Part shown: in pieces, positions 35,695-49,772 of the stretch
Layout: each line of letters opens with the position of its first letter
Numbering within the stretch: the first letter of the stretch is position 1
Program-made: the position numbers and the translations under genes
Source: Nitrospira sp.
GTDB taxonomy: Bacteria; Nitrospirota; Nitrospiria; Nitrospirales; Nitrospiraceae
NCBI GenBank assembly: GCA_016873495.1
Contig: VGXC01000010.1
Coordinates: forward strand, 24,359 to 88,358
DNA length: 64,000 bases
Direction: 5' to 3'
Notes under the pieces: generated by a model
What the model saw: only the letters and a program-made list of their open reading frames with translations
The model's database searches: none
Told to the model about the DNA's origin: nothing

Positions 35695-38298
35695 TCAGAG
35701 CCACGGCTCCGGCGTGAACTTGCGCAGCCGCAAGGCGTTGCTGACGACGCTGACGGAGGAGAGTCCCATGGCGGCGGCCGCCCAGATGGGACTCAGCAGG
35801 CCCAGGGCGGCGGCGGGAATCAGCAGGATATTGTAGATGAACGCGGCAAATAGGTTCTGTTTGATGTTCCGGGTCGTGGCCCGAGACAAGGCAATGGCCG
35901 TAACGACGCCCCGTAAGTCCCCGCGCACGAGGGTGACGTCGGCCGCCGCCATGGCCACGTCCGTGCCAGTCCCGAGCGCAATTCCCACGTCGGCTTGCGC
36001 CAGGGCCGGCGCGTCGTTGATCCCGTCTCCGACCATCGCGACGACCTTGCCGGCCGATTGGAGCTTCTGGATCTCGCGGGCCTTTTGATCGGGCAGGACC
36101 TCCGCGAGTACGCGGTCGATGCCGGCCTGGTAGGCGATGGATTTGGCGGTAAGCTGACTGTCCCCGGTCAGCATGATGACTTCCAGGCCCATCCTGCGCA
36201 AGGCTTCCACGGCCTGACTGGCATTGTCTTTGAGCGTGTCGGATACGGCGATGAGGCCGAGGACCTTGCCGGTCTCGTTCGTCTGTGCGGCCCCGGATGG
36301 CCGGCTCTGGTCGTGTATGCCCCTGGCGGCGAGGTACATGGGGGTCAATCCGGCGGCGGCCAAGCGGTCGAAGGCCTGCTCCGCTTCTTCACCCACGGAA
36401 ATTCCATCCGTCTCCATCAGACGCAGATTGCCCAGAGACAGGGCCTGGTGGCGGGCCGGTCCGGCCACGGTGGCGCGAATCCCGTGTCCGGGAACGGCGG
36501 TGAAGTCCAGGGCCTCTTCCAAGGCGAGTCCCTTGGCGCGCGCGTGGCGGACGATAGCCTGTCCGACCGGATGCTCCGAGTCGCGCTCCACCGTGGCCGC
36601 CAGGGCGATGATTTGTTCGGCAGTCCAGCCGTCGTTCAGCGGGACCACGGCCGTGACGGACGGTTCTCCCCGTGTCAGCGTCCCGGTCTTGTCCAGCACC
36701 ACCGTGGTGAGTTGGTGCGCCCGCTCCAAGGCCTCGCCGCCGCGCAGCAGGATGCCGAATTCGGCGCCTTTACCCAGGCCCACCATGATGGAGGTCGGCG
36801 TGGCGAGCCCCAGCGCGCAGGGACAGGCGACGATCAGCACCGCGACAAAGTTGACGAGCGCATGGGTGAGGGCGGGCGGCGGCCCGCTGATGAGCCAGAG
36901 CATGAAGGTAATGCCGGCCAGCAGGATGACCGCCGGCACGAAAAAGGCGGCGATCTGGTCGGCCAGCTTGGCCAGCGGGGGTTTGGCCGCCTGGGCTTCT
37001 TCCACGATCCGGATGATTTGAGCCAGCGCCGTGTCCCGGCCGACTTTAATGGCTTCCACCCGCAGGCTGCCGCTCCGGTTGACTGTGGCGCCGACGACGG
37101 AGTCGCCCGGCTGTTTGTCCACTGGCAGGCTTTCCCCGGTAATCATGGATTCGTCGACGGCCGAGGCTCCCTGGCGCACGATCCCGTCCACCGGAATCTT
37201 CTCGCCCGGCCGCACGACGACCAGGTCGCCGACTTGCACGTGCTCGATGGCAATGTCGTCTTCGCGTCCGTTCCGGATGATCCTGGCCCGCCTGGGCTGG
37301 AGGCCAGCGAGCTTACGGATGGCTTCCGAGGCGCGGCCTTTGGCCCGCATCTCCAGCAAGCGCCCGAGCAGGATCAAGACAATGATCGTGGCCGACGTGT
37401 CGAAATAGACGGTAGGCGTAAGGCCGCCGGCCGTGAAGAATGCGGGGTTGAGGGTTGCGGCCAGGCTGTACAGATAGGCCGCCGAAGTCCCCACCGCGAT
37501 CAAGGTATTCATATCGGTGGACCCGTGCCGCGCCGCCGCAAAGGCCCCTCGGTAGAACTGCCACCCGGCCCAGAATTGTACCGGCGTGGCCAGCAGCAGT
37601 TGCAGCCAAAAGGAGGTGGAGAGGGAAAGAGGCAGCCCGAGATGTTCCGACATGCCCAGCAGCATGACCGGTCCAGCCAGCGCGGCGGCGATGATGCAGC
37701 GCTGCTTGAGCGCTTGGTAGGCCGCCTGTTTGCGGTCTTCCGCCGAGTCGGTCCGCCCGGCCCGGTTGGCCCGCTCGAATGAACCTGCCGGCTCCGGCCT
37801 CTCCGCCGCTGCCGGCGTGCCCGGTGTGTAGCCCAGGCTGCGAATCGTCTGGTGAATGCCGGCCGGACCGACGACGGCAGGAAGGTAGTCCACGGTGGCC
37901 TGCTCCATGGCCAGGTTGACCGAGGCCCGCGTGACTCCTTGCACGGCGGTGAGCCCTTGTTCGATCTTGGCGACGCAGGAGGCGCAGGACATCCCCTCGA
38001 TGGGAATTGTCAGGGTCTGAGTGGACGCCTTGGCCTCCACCGGCCGATGGCCGATGGCTGACGGCTGATAGTCGGAAACCGGCTCCGGCTTGGGGCGCCG
38101 CGGCGTCAAGGTGACCAGCTGGGCCAGTTGGCCGGGGACCATCTCCTTGGGCTTGCGGGCGAGCACCGCCTTGGCATCGGCTTCGAACGTCCGCTTGCAC
38201 CCAGGCGCGCAGAAATAATAGGTCGTGCCCTCATGGGCGGCCTTCGCCGGCGCTGTCTGTTCATCCACGGTCATGCCGCAGACGGGATCGATGGCCAT
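35695..38298 (-). CDS. copA: Copper-exporting P-type ATPase with N-terminal YHS domain
   Basis: 867 residues from ATG 38298 (GGAG upstream). Order: a YHS metal-binding domain (residues 1-45, DPVCGMTV...CAPGCKRTF), a linker, a heavy-metal-associated domain with GMSCASC (Cys105, Cys108), transmembrane helices, TGES actuator loop, the CPC ion site ([14 protein letters not shown]), DKTGT phosphorylation site, SEHPVGQAI (HP motif) and [11 protein letters not shown]. It exports Cu(I) from the cytoplasm, driven by ATP. The linker residues 76-87 ([12 protein letters not shown]) are encoded by a heptamer phrase run, which looks like an insertion. A sigma-54 regulator lies upstream on the same strand, but a copper regulator was not recognised. 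Confidence 0.95.
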   Translation of the reverse strand: MAIDPVCGMTVDEQTAPAKAAHEGTTYYFCAPGCKRTFEADAKAVLARKPKEMVPGQLAQLVTLTPRRPKPEPVSDYQPSAIGHRPVEAKASTQTLTIPIEGMSCASCVAKIEQGLTAVQGVTRASVNLAMEQATVDYLPAVVGPAGIHQTIRSLGYTPGTPAAAERPEPAGSFERANRAGRTDSAEDRKQAAYQALKQRCIIAAALAGPVMLLGMSEHLGLPLSLSTSFWLQLLLATPVQFWAGWQFYRGAFAAARHGSTDMNTLIAVGTSAAYLYSLAATLNPAFFTAGGLTPTVYFDTSATIIVLILLGRLLEMRAKGRASEAIRKLAGLQPRRARIIRNGREDDIAIEHVQVGDLVVVRPGEKIPVDGIVRQGASAVDESMITGESLPVDKQPGDSVVGATVNRSGSLRVEAIKVGRDTALAQIIRIVEEAQAAKPPLAKLADQIAAFFVPAVILLAGITFMLWLISGPPPALTHALVNFVAVLIVACPCALGLATPTSIMVGLGKGAEFGILLRGGEALERAHQLTTVVLDKTGTLTRGEPSVTAVVPLNDGWTAEQIIALAATVERDSEHPVGQAIVRHARAKGLALEEALDFTAVPGHGIRATVAGPARHQALSLGNLRLMETDGISVGEEAEQAFDRLAAAGLTPMYLAARGIHDQSRPSGAAQTNETGKVLGLIAVSDTLKDNASQAVEALRRMGLEVIMLTGDSQLTAKSIAYQAGIDRVLAEVLPDQKAREIQKLQSAGKVVAMVGDGINDAPALAQADVGIALGTGTDVAMAAADVTLVRGDLRGVVTAIALSRATTRNIKQNLFAAFIYNILLIPAAALGLLSPIWAAAAMGLSSVSVVSNALRLRKFTPEPWL
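38038..38073 (-). repeat. Heptamer run inside the copA reading frame
   Basis: On the coding strand the words ATCAGCC, GTCAGCC and two copies of ATCGGCC follow one another with a 7-base period. They encode the copA linker [12 protein letters not shown] between the YHS and HMA domains. No inverted partner was recognised. Confidence 0.65.
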
Positions 38299-38314
38299 TC
38301 GCTCGCTCCAAAGC

Positions 38315-38408
38315 GTAAAAGGTGAAAAGTAAAAAGTGAAAGGCTTTCGGTGTGGCCGCCCTTCATTCAAGAGGCCGCACATCTCACCTTTCACTTCTAA
38401 CTTTTTAC
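38315..38408. repeat. Heptamer-phrase palindrome 5 (upstream of copA)
   Basis: The left arm 38315-38343 is four exact 7-base steps of GTRAAAR type (GTAAAAG, GTGAAAA, then two variants). The right arm 38383-38408, on the other strand, reads GTAAAAA, GTTAGAA, GTGAAAG. The centre contains an additional inverted repeat (TGTGGCC / GGCCGCACA). It shares its word with the element at 28871. It lies between the sigma-54 regulator and copA and is immediately upstream of the copA start region. Confidence 0.8.
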
Positions 38409-38446
38409 TAGGCCGTATCGTACCAGATAAGTCAAGCGGGTAGAAA

Positions 38447-39847
38447 TCACCTTGTGGACGGCTTGGAGTCGGAAATGCCCTTCTGTTTGATCAGGCGCGC
38501 GAGGTAGGTGCGCTGCAGCTTCAACCGCTCCGCCGCCTTGGTTTGGCTGCCGTTGGTCTGGCGGAGGGCGCGGAGGATGATGAACCGGCTGTGTTGCTCC
38601 ATGGATTCATGGTAAGGGAGGCCGTCGTCGTCGGCCGGCCGGCCCTCTCCGTCCGATGCCGGCGGCCCGTCGGAGACGGAGAGGCCCAGGTATCGGGGAG
38701 GAATCACTTCCTGCGGACTCAGCACCACGGCCCGCGCCACGGCATTTTCCAGCTCGCGGATGTTGCCCGGCCAGGCGTATCGGGTGATGGCCTCCAGGGC
38801 TTCAGCCGACAGCCGCAAGTGCGGCCGTTTGGCTTCGCGCGCGTGCCGCGCAAGGAAGAAGTCCGCCAGCAGCGGAATGTCCTCCGGCCGGTTCCGCAGC
38901 GGGGGCAGGGTGAGCGTCACGACGTTGAGGCGGAAAAAGAGGTCTTCCCGGAACGTGCCGGCCCGAACGGCTTGTCTGAGGTCCTTGTTGGTGGCGGCGA
39001 TCACCCGGATGTTGACGCGGACGAGGCGGGTGCCTCCGACCCGGTGAAACTCATGGTCCTGCAGAAAGCGCAGCAGCTTGGCTTGGAGCGAGAGCGGCAT
39101 GTCGCCGATCTCGTCCAGAAAGACCGTGCCCCCGTCGGCCATCTCCAATTTGCCTTTCTGTTGGCGATCGGCGCCGGTGAAGGCGCCCCGCTCGTGGCCG
39201 AACAGTTCGTTTTCCAGAAGGGTCTCGGTCAGGGCCACACAGTTGATGACCACGAACGGCGTGGCGCGGCGTGGGCTCCACTGGTGGATGGAACGGGCGA
39301 AGAGTTCTTTGCCGGTGCCGCTCTCGCCCAGCAGCAGGACGCTGGCATCCGAGTTGGCGGCCCGCTGGGCCAGTTCCATGACCTCCTTGGTCACTTGGCT
39401 GGTGCCGATGATGCTGGCGTAGCGGCTGTCCACTTCGGTCCTGAGGCAGGCCACCTGCCGCTTGAGCAAATCCCGCTCCAGGACTTTTCGGAGCACGACG
39501 GACAAGTGATCCACTTCGATGGGTTTGGCGAGAAAGTCATAGGCCCCCTCCTTCATGGCCTCGACGGCCTTCGTGATGGTGCCATGGGCGGTCATGACGA
39601 TGACCGGCGCATCGGAGTCGCGGCCGCTCGGCCGAGCCTGGGAGAGCCGTTTGAGCAGCTCCAGACCGGATAGCCGCGGCATTTCCAGATCCAGCAAAAT
39701 CAGGTCCGGCTGGTCCCGCTCGATCCGCTCCAACCCCTGCAAGCCGTCGGAGGCGAGGCAGGTTTCATAGCCCTGCGACTCCAGGCGATCGCGCAGAATC
39801 GTGACAATATCCGGGTCGTCGTCCACGATCAGGACTTTCGGCTTCAT
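38447..39847 (-). CDS. Sigma-54-dependent response regulator (NtrC family)
   Basis: 466 residues. Receiver domain 1-120 with VDDDPD and Asp53 (LILLDLEMP); AAA+ domain with Walker A GESGTGKE (174-181), the sigma-54 contact loop GAFTGA (221-226), and [21 protein letters not shown] (Walker B); C-terminal Fis-type helix-turn-helix ([30 protein letters not shown]). When phosphorylated, it would bind an upstream enhancer and open sigma-54 promoters. The cognate kinase is not adjacent. It lies upstream of copA, but control of copA is only a guess. GGAG precedes the ATG. Confidence 0.95.
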   Translation of the reverse strand: MKPKVLIVDDDPDIVTILRDRLESQGYETCLASDGLQGLERIERDQPDLILLDLEMPRLSGLELLKRLSQARPSGRDSDAPVIVMTAHGTITKAVEAMKEGAYDFLAKPIEVDHLSVVLRKVLERDLLKRQVACLRTEVDSRYASIIGTSQVTKEVMELAQRAANSDASVLLLGESGTGKELFARSIHQWSPRRATPFVVINCVALTETLLENELFGHERGAFTGADRQQKGKLEMADGGTVFLDEIGDMPLSLQAKLLRFLQDHEFHRVGGTRLVRVNIRVIAATNKDLRQAVRAGTFREDLFFRLNVVTLTLPPLRNRPEDIPLLADFFLARHAREAKRPHLRLSAEALEAITRYAWPGNIRELENAVARAVVLSPQEVIPPRYLGLSVSDGPPASDGEGRPADDDGLPYHESMEQHSRFIILRALRQTNGSQTKAAERLKLQRTYLARLIKQKGISDSKPSTR

Positions 39848-39999
39848 GCATCACTCTCCGTGCTTGGTGGGTTGTACCTAGGTGTGGGGATATGCGATAG
39901 GCGCGGGGGCGATGAGAACACGACGGGGCGATCACCGGACACACAGAGGGCTACCATAGCAGGCTGTTCAGAGCCTCCGTACGGACAGGTTGTTTGTGG

Positions 40000-41301
40000 C
40001 TAATCTTGCATGACGTTCATCACCAAGCCGGTCAGAGGTTTCGGGAAAAAATAGGTGGACTTGTGGGGCATCCGTTCCCCGGCTGTGGCGACGGCGCGCA
40101 CTTCGCCGACCTTTGTAGGATTGAGAAGCAGCGAGGCAGTGGCCTTGCTCTGGGCGACGAGGTCGAGGGCTTCTTGGTCGTCCTTGGTATAGATCAGGGC
40201 ATGCTGATCGGACTCGTTGGGGCAGAGTCGGTTGATGACCAGGGTTTGCAGAAGCGACACGTCGAGTTTGTCCCGTTCCGAGGCGCTGGCTTTCGGCCGA
40301 TGGCTCGGCTTAACCGAGAGCAACAGGAGCGCCGTCTCTCCGCGGAGCGCCAGGCCGAAGACCGGCGCGGTCTGCCCACGGCTACGAAGGGTGTGGAGAA
40401 AACTGCGCTGGGGAATTTCCTCGATGTCGCAAGTCTCGCCAAGCAGTCGTCTGATGTCCGCAAGCGGCGGCACGGGTGTGGTGAGGACCCGATGGGTGGG
40501 CAGCACGGTCAGCCCCGGATCTTCCAAACTGGACAACAGCATGAGCACGCTGTCGAAGGGATACAGACCTCCGGTGGCCGGCAAGCCCGCTTCCTGGCGG
40601 CGACGTCGTCGGTAGGCCAGCGCGGTTTCATAGCGATGGTGCCCGTCGGCGATAAACAGCGGTTTGGGCTTGAGGGATTCGGTCAAAGTCTTCAGGACCG
40701 ACGGGTCGCTGATAGTCCAGAGCCGCTGCCGGCAACCCGTGTCGTCCTGAAAATCAAAGCGGGGGCGGTCCGTGTCGATGGACTTGTCGATCAAGGCCAG
40801 CACCCCGCCGTCCGGATCGGAGAAGAGCGAGAAAATCGGACTCACGTTGGCGCGGCAGGCCGACAGGAGTTCCATCCGGTCGGCCTTGGCCGCGGAGCGC
40901 GTGTTTTCATGCGGGTAGATGTGGCCCGTGCCGAACTCCGCCAATTCCACCGTGGACAGAAAGCCTTTCATGACCCGTCGCCCTTCCCCGGGTCCCGCGC
41001 CGGGCGCCTGGTAGTCGATCTGGTAAGGATAGATCGCCGGCGCCGGGTCGCGCATGAGCGCGCCCTTGGTCAGCCACTCGCGCAACAGGCCTGCCGCGCG
41101 AGTGTACCGATTGCGTCCGGGCCCGTCGCCCGGCTCGTCCAGGCCCAACTCGATGCGGATCACGTTGTTGAGATGGCGCTCGTACAGGGCGGCCTGGCCG
41201 GCGGCGTCGATGATGTCGTACGGGGGGGCCACCATCTTGGCCACATCGCCCACGGATGCAGGGTCGTACAGGACGCCACGGAATGGAATCAGATTTGCCA
41301 C
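40000..41301 (-). CDS. DUF1015 family protein
   Basis: 433 residues starting with GTG (GAGG upstream). The N-terminus IPFRGVLYDPASVGDVAKMVAPPYDIID and a middle segment FIADGHHRYETALAYR are the DUF1015 signatures; the latter resembles a phosphate- or nucleotide-binding loop. The family is widespread and biochemically uncharacterised, though often found with serC/serA or AMMECR1-type genes. Here it is followed upstream by an AMMECR1-domain gene and a polyprenyl synthase gene on the same strand with 18- and 32-base gaps. Confidence 0.9.
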   Translation of the reverse strand: MANLIPFRGVLYDPASVGDVAKMVAPPYDIIDAAGQAALYERHLNNVIRIELGLDEPGDGPGRNRYTRAAGLLREWLTKGALMRDPAPAIYPYQIDYQAPGAGPGEGRRVMKGFLSTVELAEFGTGHIYPHENTRSAAKADRMELLSACRANVSPIFSLFSDPDGGVLALIDKSIDTDRPRFDFQDDTGCRQRLWTISDPSVLKTLTESLKPKPLFIADGHHRYETALAYRRRRRQEAGLPATGGLYPFDSVLMLLSSLEDPGLTVLPTHRVLTTPVPPLADIRRLLGETCDIEEIPQRSFLHTLRSRGQTAPVFGLALRGETALLLLSVKPSHRPKASASERDKLDVSLLQTLVINRLCPNESDQHALIYTKDDQEALDLVAQSKATASLLLNPTKVGEVRAVATAGERMPHKSTYFFPKPLTGLVMNVMQD

Positions 41302-41319
41302 GCGTGCCTCACTGTTTGG

Positions 41320-41886
41320 TCAATGAAACCGTTGGACTTCAAACCGCCAGAGTTCAATCGGATCGTCGGGCCCCAGGCCGGCCTTGAGCCGAGCCGCCGC
41401 CACTTGTTCCGAAACGGACCGGATACCCTCGAGAGAGGGCAGGAGCACGCTCCGTTTCTCGCCCGCCCGCACAACGATCCCATACCGAGCGGGGTCCAGC
41501 GCCTCGAGGCCGGGAGCCGGCTCGCAGGGGCCGAGGATGTCGACGGCAATGGTCAGGTCCGCCAGTTCGTACAGCTGCACCGGCGGGAACCGGGGATCGC
41601 GCGTGGCGGCGCCGATGGCGTTCCTGACGATTTCGATCGCCAACGTCTCGTGCAACGGCTCGGTCGTGCCGATGCAGCCGCGGAGACGTCCTTCATGCTT
41701 GAGGCAGACAAACGTTCCGGCGGGGCGGAGCGCTTCCGGCCATGCCGCATAGAGATCGGCCGATGGCTCCAACACCTGCCGGTCGGCGAGGAACGCCGCA
41801 ATCGCCTGCGTTGCCAACCTGACCAGCGGATGCGTCGTGTGACGAGTCATGGGTCCGGCGTGGGGAGGTGTCGTTAAGATGGCCAT
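41320..41886 (-). CDS. amrA: AMMECR1-domain protein (AmrA type)
   Basis: 188 residues if ATG 41886 is used; ATG 41850 is also possible. The AMMECR1 domain core GTFVCLKHEGRLRGCIGTTEP (with the conserved LRGCIG) is present, followed by DLTIAVDILGPCEP. In many archaea and bacteria AmrA is linked to AmrB and AmrS (AmmeMemoRadiSam). Neither AmrB (Memo) nor a radical SAM enzyme appears here, so the system is split or incomplete. Function unknown. Confidence 0.9.
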   Translation of the reverse strand: MAILTTPPHAGPMTRHTTHPLVRLATQAIAAFLADRQVLEPSADLYAAWPEALRPAGTFVCLKHEGRLRGCIGTTEPLHETLAIEIVRNAIGAATRDPRFPPVQLYELADLTIAVDILGPCEPAPGLEALDPARYGIVVRAGEKRSVLLPSLEGIRSVSEQVAAARLKAGLGPDDPIELWRFEVQRFH

Positions 41887-41918
41887 ATGAAGCGCGCCCA
41901 ACTATAGCGAATGATGGG

Positions 41919-42923
41919 TTACCGGTCGCGGTTGACCATGTAATCGGCGACGACCGCCAGCGCGCGCCTGGGCGAGGAGTCCTCGAAGATCGACAAGTCT
42001 TTCGTCGCAGCGGCGACGAACTGGCGGGCGCGATCCATGGCATAGGCGATGGACCCAAAGTCCTGCATGAGCGTGACGATGCGCAGGAGTTCGGCGTCGG
42101 TCAAGCTGCGGGTCTCCATCCGGTCCTTGATCATCTGCCGGTCCTGCTCCGAACAATGCTGCAGTAAATGGAGCAGCGGGAGGGTGGCCTTGCCCTGACG
42201 AAGGTCCTGCCCCAGCGATTTGCCGAGGTGCTCTCCGTTGGCGGCATAGTCGAGCGTGTCGTCCGCCACTTGAAAGGCGATGCCGATATGTTCGCCGAAC
42301 TGGAACAACGCGGCCTGCTGCTCCGGCGTGCCCCCGCCGATGATCGCCCCCATGCGGCAAGCCGCTGCAATCAGGCCCGCGGTCTTGTTTTCGACGATGC
42401 GCACGTACTCGGACTCGATGATCTGCGGGTTGCCGTTGTAATAAAGCTGCAACACTTCTCCTTCGGCCATCTTGCGGCAGGCTTCGGAGAGGACCTCATT
42501 GATCGCTTGGCTGCGGAAGCGGACGATGTGGCAAATGGCTTTGGAGTAGAGATAATCGCCCACCAAAATGCTGATCTGGTTGCCCCAGACTTTGCGGGCG
42601 GTCTGCCGGCCCCGCCGGATGTCCGCGTCGTCCACGACGTCGTCGTGCAACAGCGTGGCCGTGTGGATGTATTCGACCAAGCTGGCCAGCACATGGTGTT
42701 CAGTGGCCCGGTAGCCGCAGAGCCTGGCGCAGAGAATGAGCAACAGAGGCCGGATCCGTTTCCCGCCGCTGTTGAGGATGTGGGCGGCGACCGTGTTGAC
42801 GAGGGTCACCGAGGAGTCGAGGTTCTTGCGGACCTGGTCCTCGACGCCCTCCAACTCGTCGCGATAGGCGTCCCACACGTCCGCCATCGTCTGGACTGTC
42901 GAGGTGATGGGTCCGTTCGACAT
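41919..42923 (-). CDS. ispB: Trans-polyprenyl diphosphate synthase
   Basis: 334 residues. First Asp-rich motif HDDVVDDADIRRG (Asp94-Asp99 region) and second motif ADDTLDYAA are intact; GGKRIRP binds isopentenyl diphosphate. It elongates an allylic diphosphate with IPP to make the side chain of the respiratory quinone (octaprenyl or similar). Length matches long-chain synthases. The small residues before the first motif (VEYIHTATLLH) fit a long product. Confidence 0.94.
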   Translation of the reverse strand: MSNGPITSTVQTMADVWDAYRDELEGVEDQVRKNLDSSVTLVNTVAAHILNSGGKRIRPLLLILCARLCGYRATEHHVLASLVEYIHTATLLHDDVVDDADIRRGRQTARKVWGNQISILVGDYLYSKAICHIVRFRSQAINEVLSEACRKMAEGEVLQLYYNGNPQIIESEYVRIVENKTAGLIAAACRMGAIIGGGTPEQQAALFQFGEHIGIAFQVADDTLDYAANGEHLGKSLGQDLRQGKATLPLLHLLQHCSEQDRQMIKDRMETRSLTDAELLRIVTLMQDFGSIAYAMDRARQFVAAATKDLSIFEDSSPRRALAVVADYMVNRDR

Positions 42924-43206
42924 GCGGCGAATAGTAGGGCAGGGGACGGGCGTTAGTCAAGCCTCGGTGGGGGCGGCAAATTCTCTCGAAGGCGATCCCC
43001 ATGGCTGCCGTACGTAGGCTACCAGGGGCCGTGGATTGCTTGACAGAAAGACGCTCTATCCAGTATGGTGACACTCCAATTTTGCGCATGTTTTCCGTGC
43101 CCTGACCGAGGTCATTGCCACGGGTCGGTTCCCCCCCTCCCGCAAGCGCCCGGCCCGGCGGTGACGCATCGTGCAACCCGACAATCCAGCAGGAATTGAA
43201 CGGCCC
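42924..43206 (+). other. gltB upstream region
   Basis: A 283-base divergent region between the polyprenyl synthase and gltB. It contains the gltB promoter candidate. A GTG at 43171 extends the gltB frame by 12 codons but has no ribosome-binding site; ATG 43207 is preferred. Confidence 0.5.
43040..43069 (+). promoter_or_regulatory. Candidate promoter of gltB-gltD
   Basis: Perfect TTGACA, an 18-base spacer and TATGGT (four of six to TATAAT). Predicted start near 43076, giving a leader of about 130 bases before gltB. Confidence 0.5.
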
Positions 43207-47748
<4,542 letters not shown>

Positions 47749-47752
47749 AACA

Positions 47753-47824
47753 ATTATGAATTGTGAATTGAGAATTTTGAATTGCCGAACCATAAGAATT
47801 TAGAATTCAAAATTCAAAATTTTG
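47753..47824. repeat. Heptamer-phrase palindrome 6 (between gltB and gltD)
   Basis: The left arm 47753-47784 steps in sevens through ATTATGA, ATTGTGA and two variants; the right arm 47795-47824, on the other strand, reads ATTTTGA twice, then ATTCTAA. Almost entirely A/T in a GC-rich operon. It starts five bases after the gltB stop and ends ten bases before the gltD ATG. Confidence 0.8.
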
Positions 47825-47834
47825 GTTGAGGAAG

Positions 47835-49271
47835 ATGGCTGATCCAAAAGGCTTCATGAAATATGCCCGGGAGGGCCCGAAACGGAGGCCGGTCGAGCTC
47901 CGCGTGCAGGACTGGAAGGAGTTCTACGATCCGATGCCGGAGGATGCGCTCAAGGCACAGGGCTCCCGTTGCATGGACTGCGGCGTGCCCTTCTGCCAGA
48001 GCACCAACGGCTGCCCGGTCGTGAACCTGATTCCCGAGTGGAACGACCTGGTCCATAGGGGACGCTGGAGGGATGCGCTCAAGGCGCTCCATACGACCAA
48101 TAATTTCCCGGAGTTCACGGGACGGCTCTGCCCGGCTCCCTGCGAGTCGGCCTGCGTGCTCGGCATCAACGAAGACCCGGTCTCGATCCGCGTCGTCGAG
48201 TGGAACATTATCGACAAGGGTTTCGATGAAGGCTGGGTCCAGCCCGTCCTGCCGACTTCGTCCACGGGAAAAACGGTGGCCATCGTGGGCTCGGGGCCGG
48301 CCGGCCTCGCGGCCGCGCAGCAGCTGGCCCGCGCCGGACACAAGGTGACCCTGTTCGAGAAGGCGGATCGCATCGGCGGGCTCCTGCGCTACGGGATTCC
48401 GGACTTCAAGATGGAGAAGTGGGTCCTAGATCGGCGGCTGGATCAAATGAAAGCCGAAGGGGTCGAGTTCAAAACCGGCGTCCATATCGGCACGGACATG
48501 AGTGGTGAGGAGCTGCGTCGCCGGTTCGATGCCGTCGGTCTGGCGATGGGCGCCGAGCAGCCCCGCGAGCTGCCGGTCCCCGGCCGCGAACTGAAGGGCA
48601 TCCATTTGGCCATGGATTACCTCACCCAGCAGAACAAGCGCAACGCGGGCGATACGATCACGGCGGAGGCTATCACGGCCAAGGGGAAACGCGTCGTGAT
48701 CATCGGCGGCGGCGACACGGGCTCGGACTGTCTGGGCACGGCGCACCGGCAGGGCTGCGCCGAGGTGCATCAGTTCGAGTTGTTGCCGGAGCCCCCGCCC
48801 AAGCGGGCCGGTTCCACGCCCTGGCCGCTCTGGCCGATGCAGTTGCGCACCTCCCACGCCCACGAAGAGGGCTGCGACCGGCAGTGGAGCGTCTCGACGA
48901 CCAAGTTCTCGGGCCACCACGACCACGTCACGAAGCTCCACGCGCAACGGGTCTCCTTCGAGAACGGGAAGTTCGTCCCGGTCCCCGGTTCGGAGTTCGA
49001 GCTCAACGCGGATTTGGTCCTGCTGGCCATGGGCTTCACCGGCCCGGTCAAGAACGGAATTCTCGACGGTCTCGGCGTCGCCTACGACGCCCGGGGCAAC
49101 GCGGCCACCGACCAGAACTACATGACGAACGTGGAAGGGGTCTTTGCGGGCGGGGATGTGCGCCGCGGCGCCTCGTTGATCGTCTGGGCCATCGCCGAAG
49201 GCCGTAAGATGGCGGCCGCCGTGGATCAGTACCTCCGGGCCGGCCAGTCCGCCAAATCGGCGGCGGCCTGA
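47835..49271 (+). CDS. gltD: Glutamate synthase, small subunit
   Basis: 478 residues from ATG 47835, with GAGGAAG immediately upstream (a TTG three codons earlier is an alternative). The N-terminal [4Fe-4S] cysteines are in [10 protein letters not shown] and NGCPVVNL, and [13 protein letters not shown] supplies the second set. Two nucleotide-binding motifs follow: [18 protein letters not shown] for FAD and [15 protein letters not shown] for NAD(P)H. It passes electrons to Glt[15 protein letters not shown] closes the FAD site. Confidence 0.97.
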   Translation: MADPKGFMKYAREGPKRRPVELRVQDWKEFYDPMPEDALKAQGSRCMDCGVPFCQSTNGCPVVNLIPEWNDLVHRGRWRDALKALHTTNNFPEFTGRLCPAPCESACVLGINEDPVSIRVVEWNIIDKGFDEGWVQPVLPTSSTGKTVAIVGSGPAGLAAAQQLARAGHKVTLFEKADRIGGLLRYGIPDFKMEKWVLDRRLDQMKAEGVEFKTGVHIGTDMSGEELRRRFDAVGLAMGAEQPRELPVPGRELKGIHLAMDYLTQQNKRNAGDTITAEAITAKGKRVVIIGGGDTGSDCLGTAHRQGCAEVHQFELLPEPPPKRAGSTPWPLWPMQLRTSHAHEEGCDRQWSVSTTKFSGHHDHVTKLHAQRVSFENGKFVPVPGSEFELNADLVLLAMGFTGPVKNGILDGLGVAYDARGNAATDQNYMTNVEGVFAGGDVRRGASLIVWAIAEGRKMAAAVDQYLRAGQSAKSAAA

Positions 49272-49772
49272 CGTCGTTCGCTGCCTCGGCTCGATTTCAT
49301 CTGCCTTCTTGTCCCCGGCGTAGGCCTCGGAGCAGCCGTTCATATCGTTCTTCCCATCTCCCGCTTCACCCGCCGCCGCAGGCCGCCACGGCTGTAATGC
49401 CGTGGGTTTCCACCGCGCACCGTTTTTTGACATGACGCGCAGATCGCGAGCCATGATGCGGCGGCCGGCACTGCCGCGCCTTTTATGAGCGAAAGCGACA
49501 TTATTTGGCTCTGAGTGCAACGTCTTGCGCTCCCGCTGAGACGCGCACGTCGTTCCGGGACTGCTAGCGCAGGGAGAAACGCAGAATCGAGCCTAAAAAT
49601 GGTTGGGCAGGAACTTGCATCGATCATCTATGTTACATGAGGAGGGCTTGTATACGCCGCGAACTCCGCGGGTGCGGTCAACTTGACGTGCCATCGCTAA
49701 TTCCATAGGATGGCCTATCGATAGAGAGGGAGCCGCTTCGGTCGCCGTGTGCGCTTCTTGCTGGAGCACGAG
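49272..49772 (+). other. Gene-free stretch after gltD
   Basis: About 500 bases without a credible gene. A perfect 7-bp hairpin (CCACGGC at 49386-49392 and GCCGTGG at 49399-49405) with a T-rich tract about 18 bases later could be a weak terminator for gltBD. Near the end is a promoter candidate for the next gene. Confidence 0.4.
49683..49711 (+). promoter_or_regulatory. Candidate promoter of the membrane sensor gene
   Basis: TTGACG and TAGGAT (four of six to TATAAT) with a 17-base spacer. Predicted start near 49718, about 55 bases before the chosen ATG. Confidence 0.4.

Noticed and set aside
35995..37782. Open frame of 595 codons on the plus strand opposite copA
   Set aside because: Shadow of a strongly conserved ATPase gene; no start signal and no domain.
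39994..41877. Open frame of 627 codons on the plus strand opposite DUF1015 and AMMECR1
   Set aside because: Antisense shadow across two genes and an intergenic gap.
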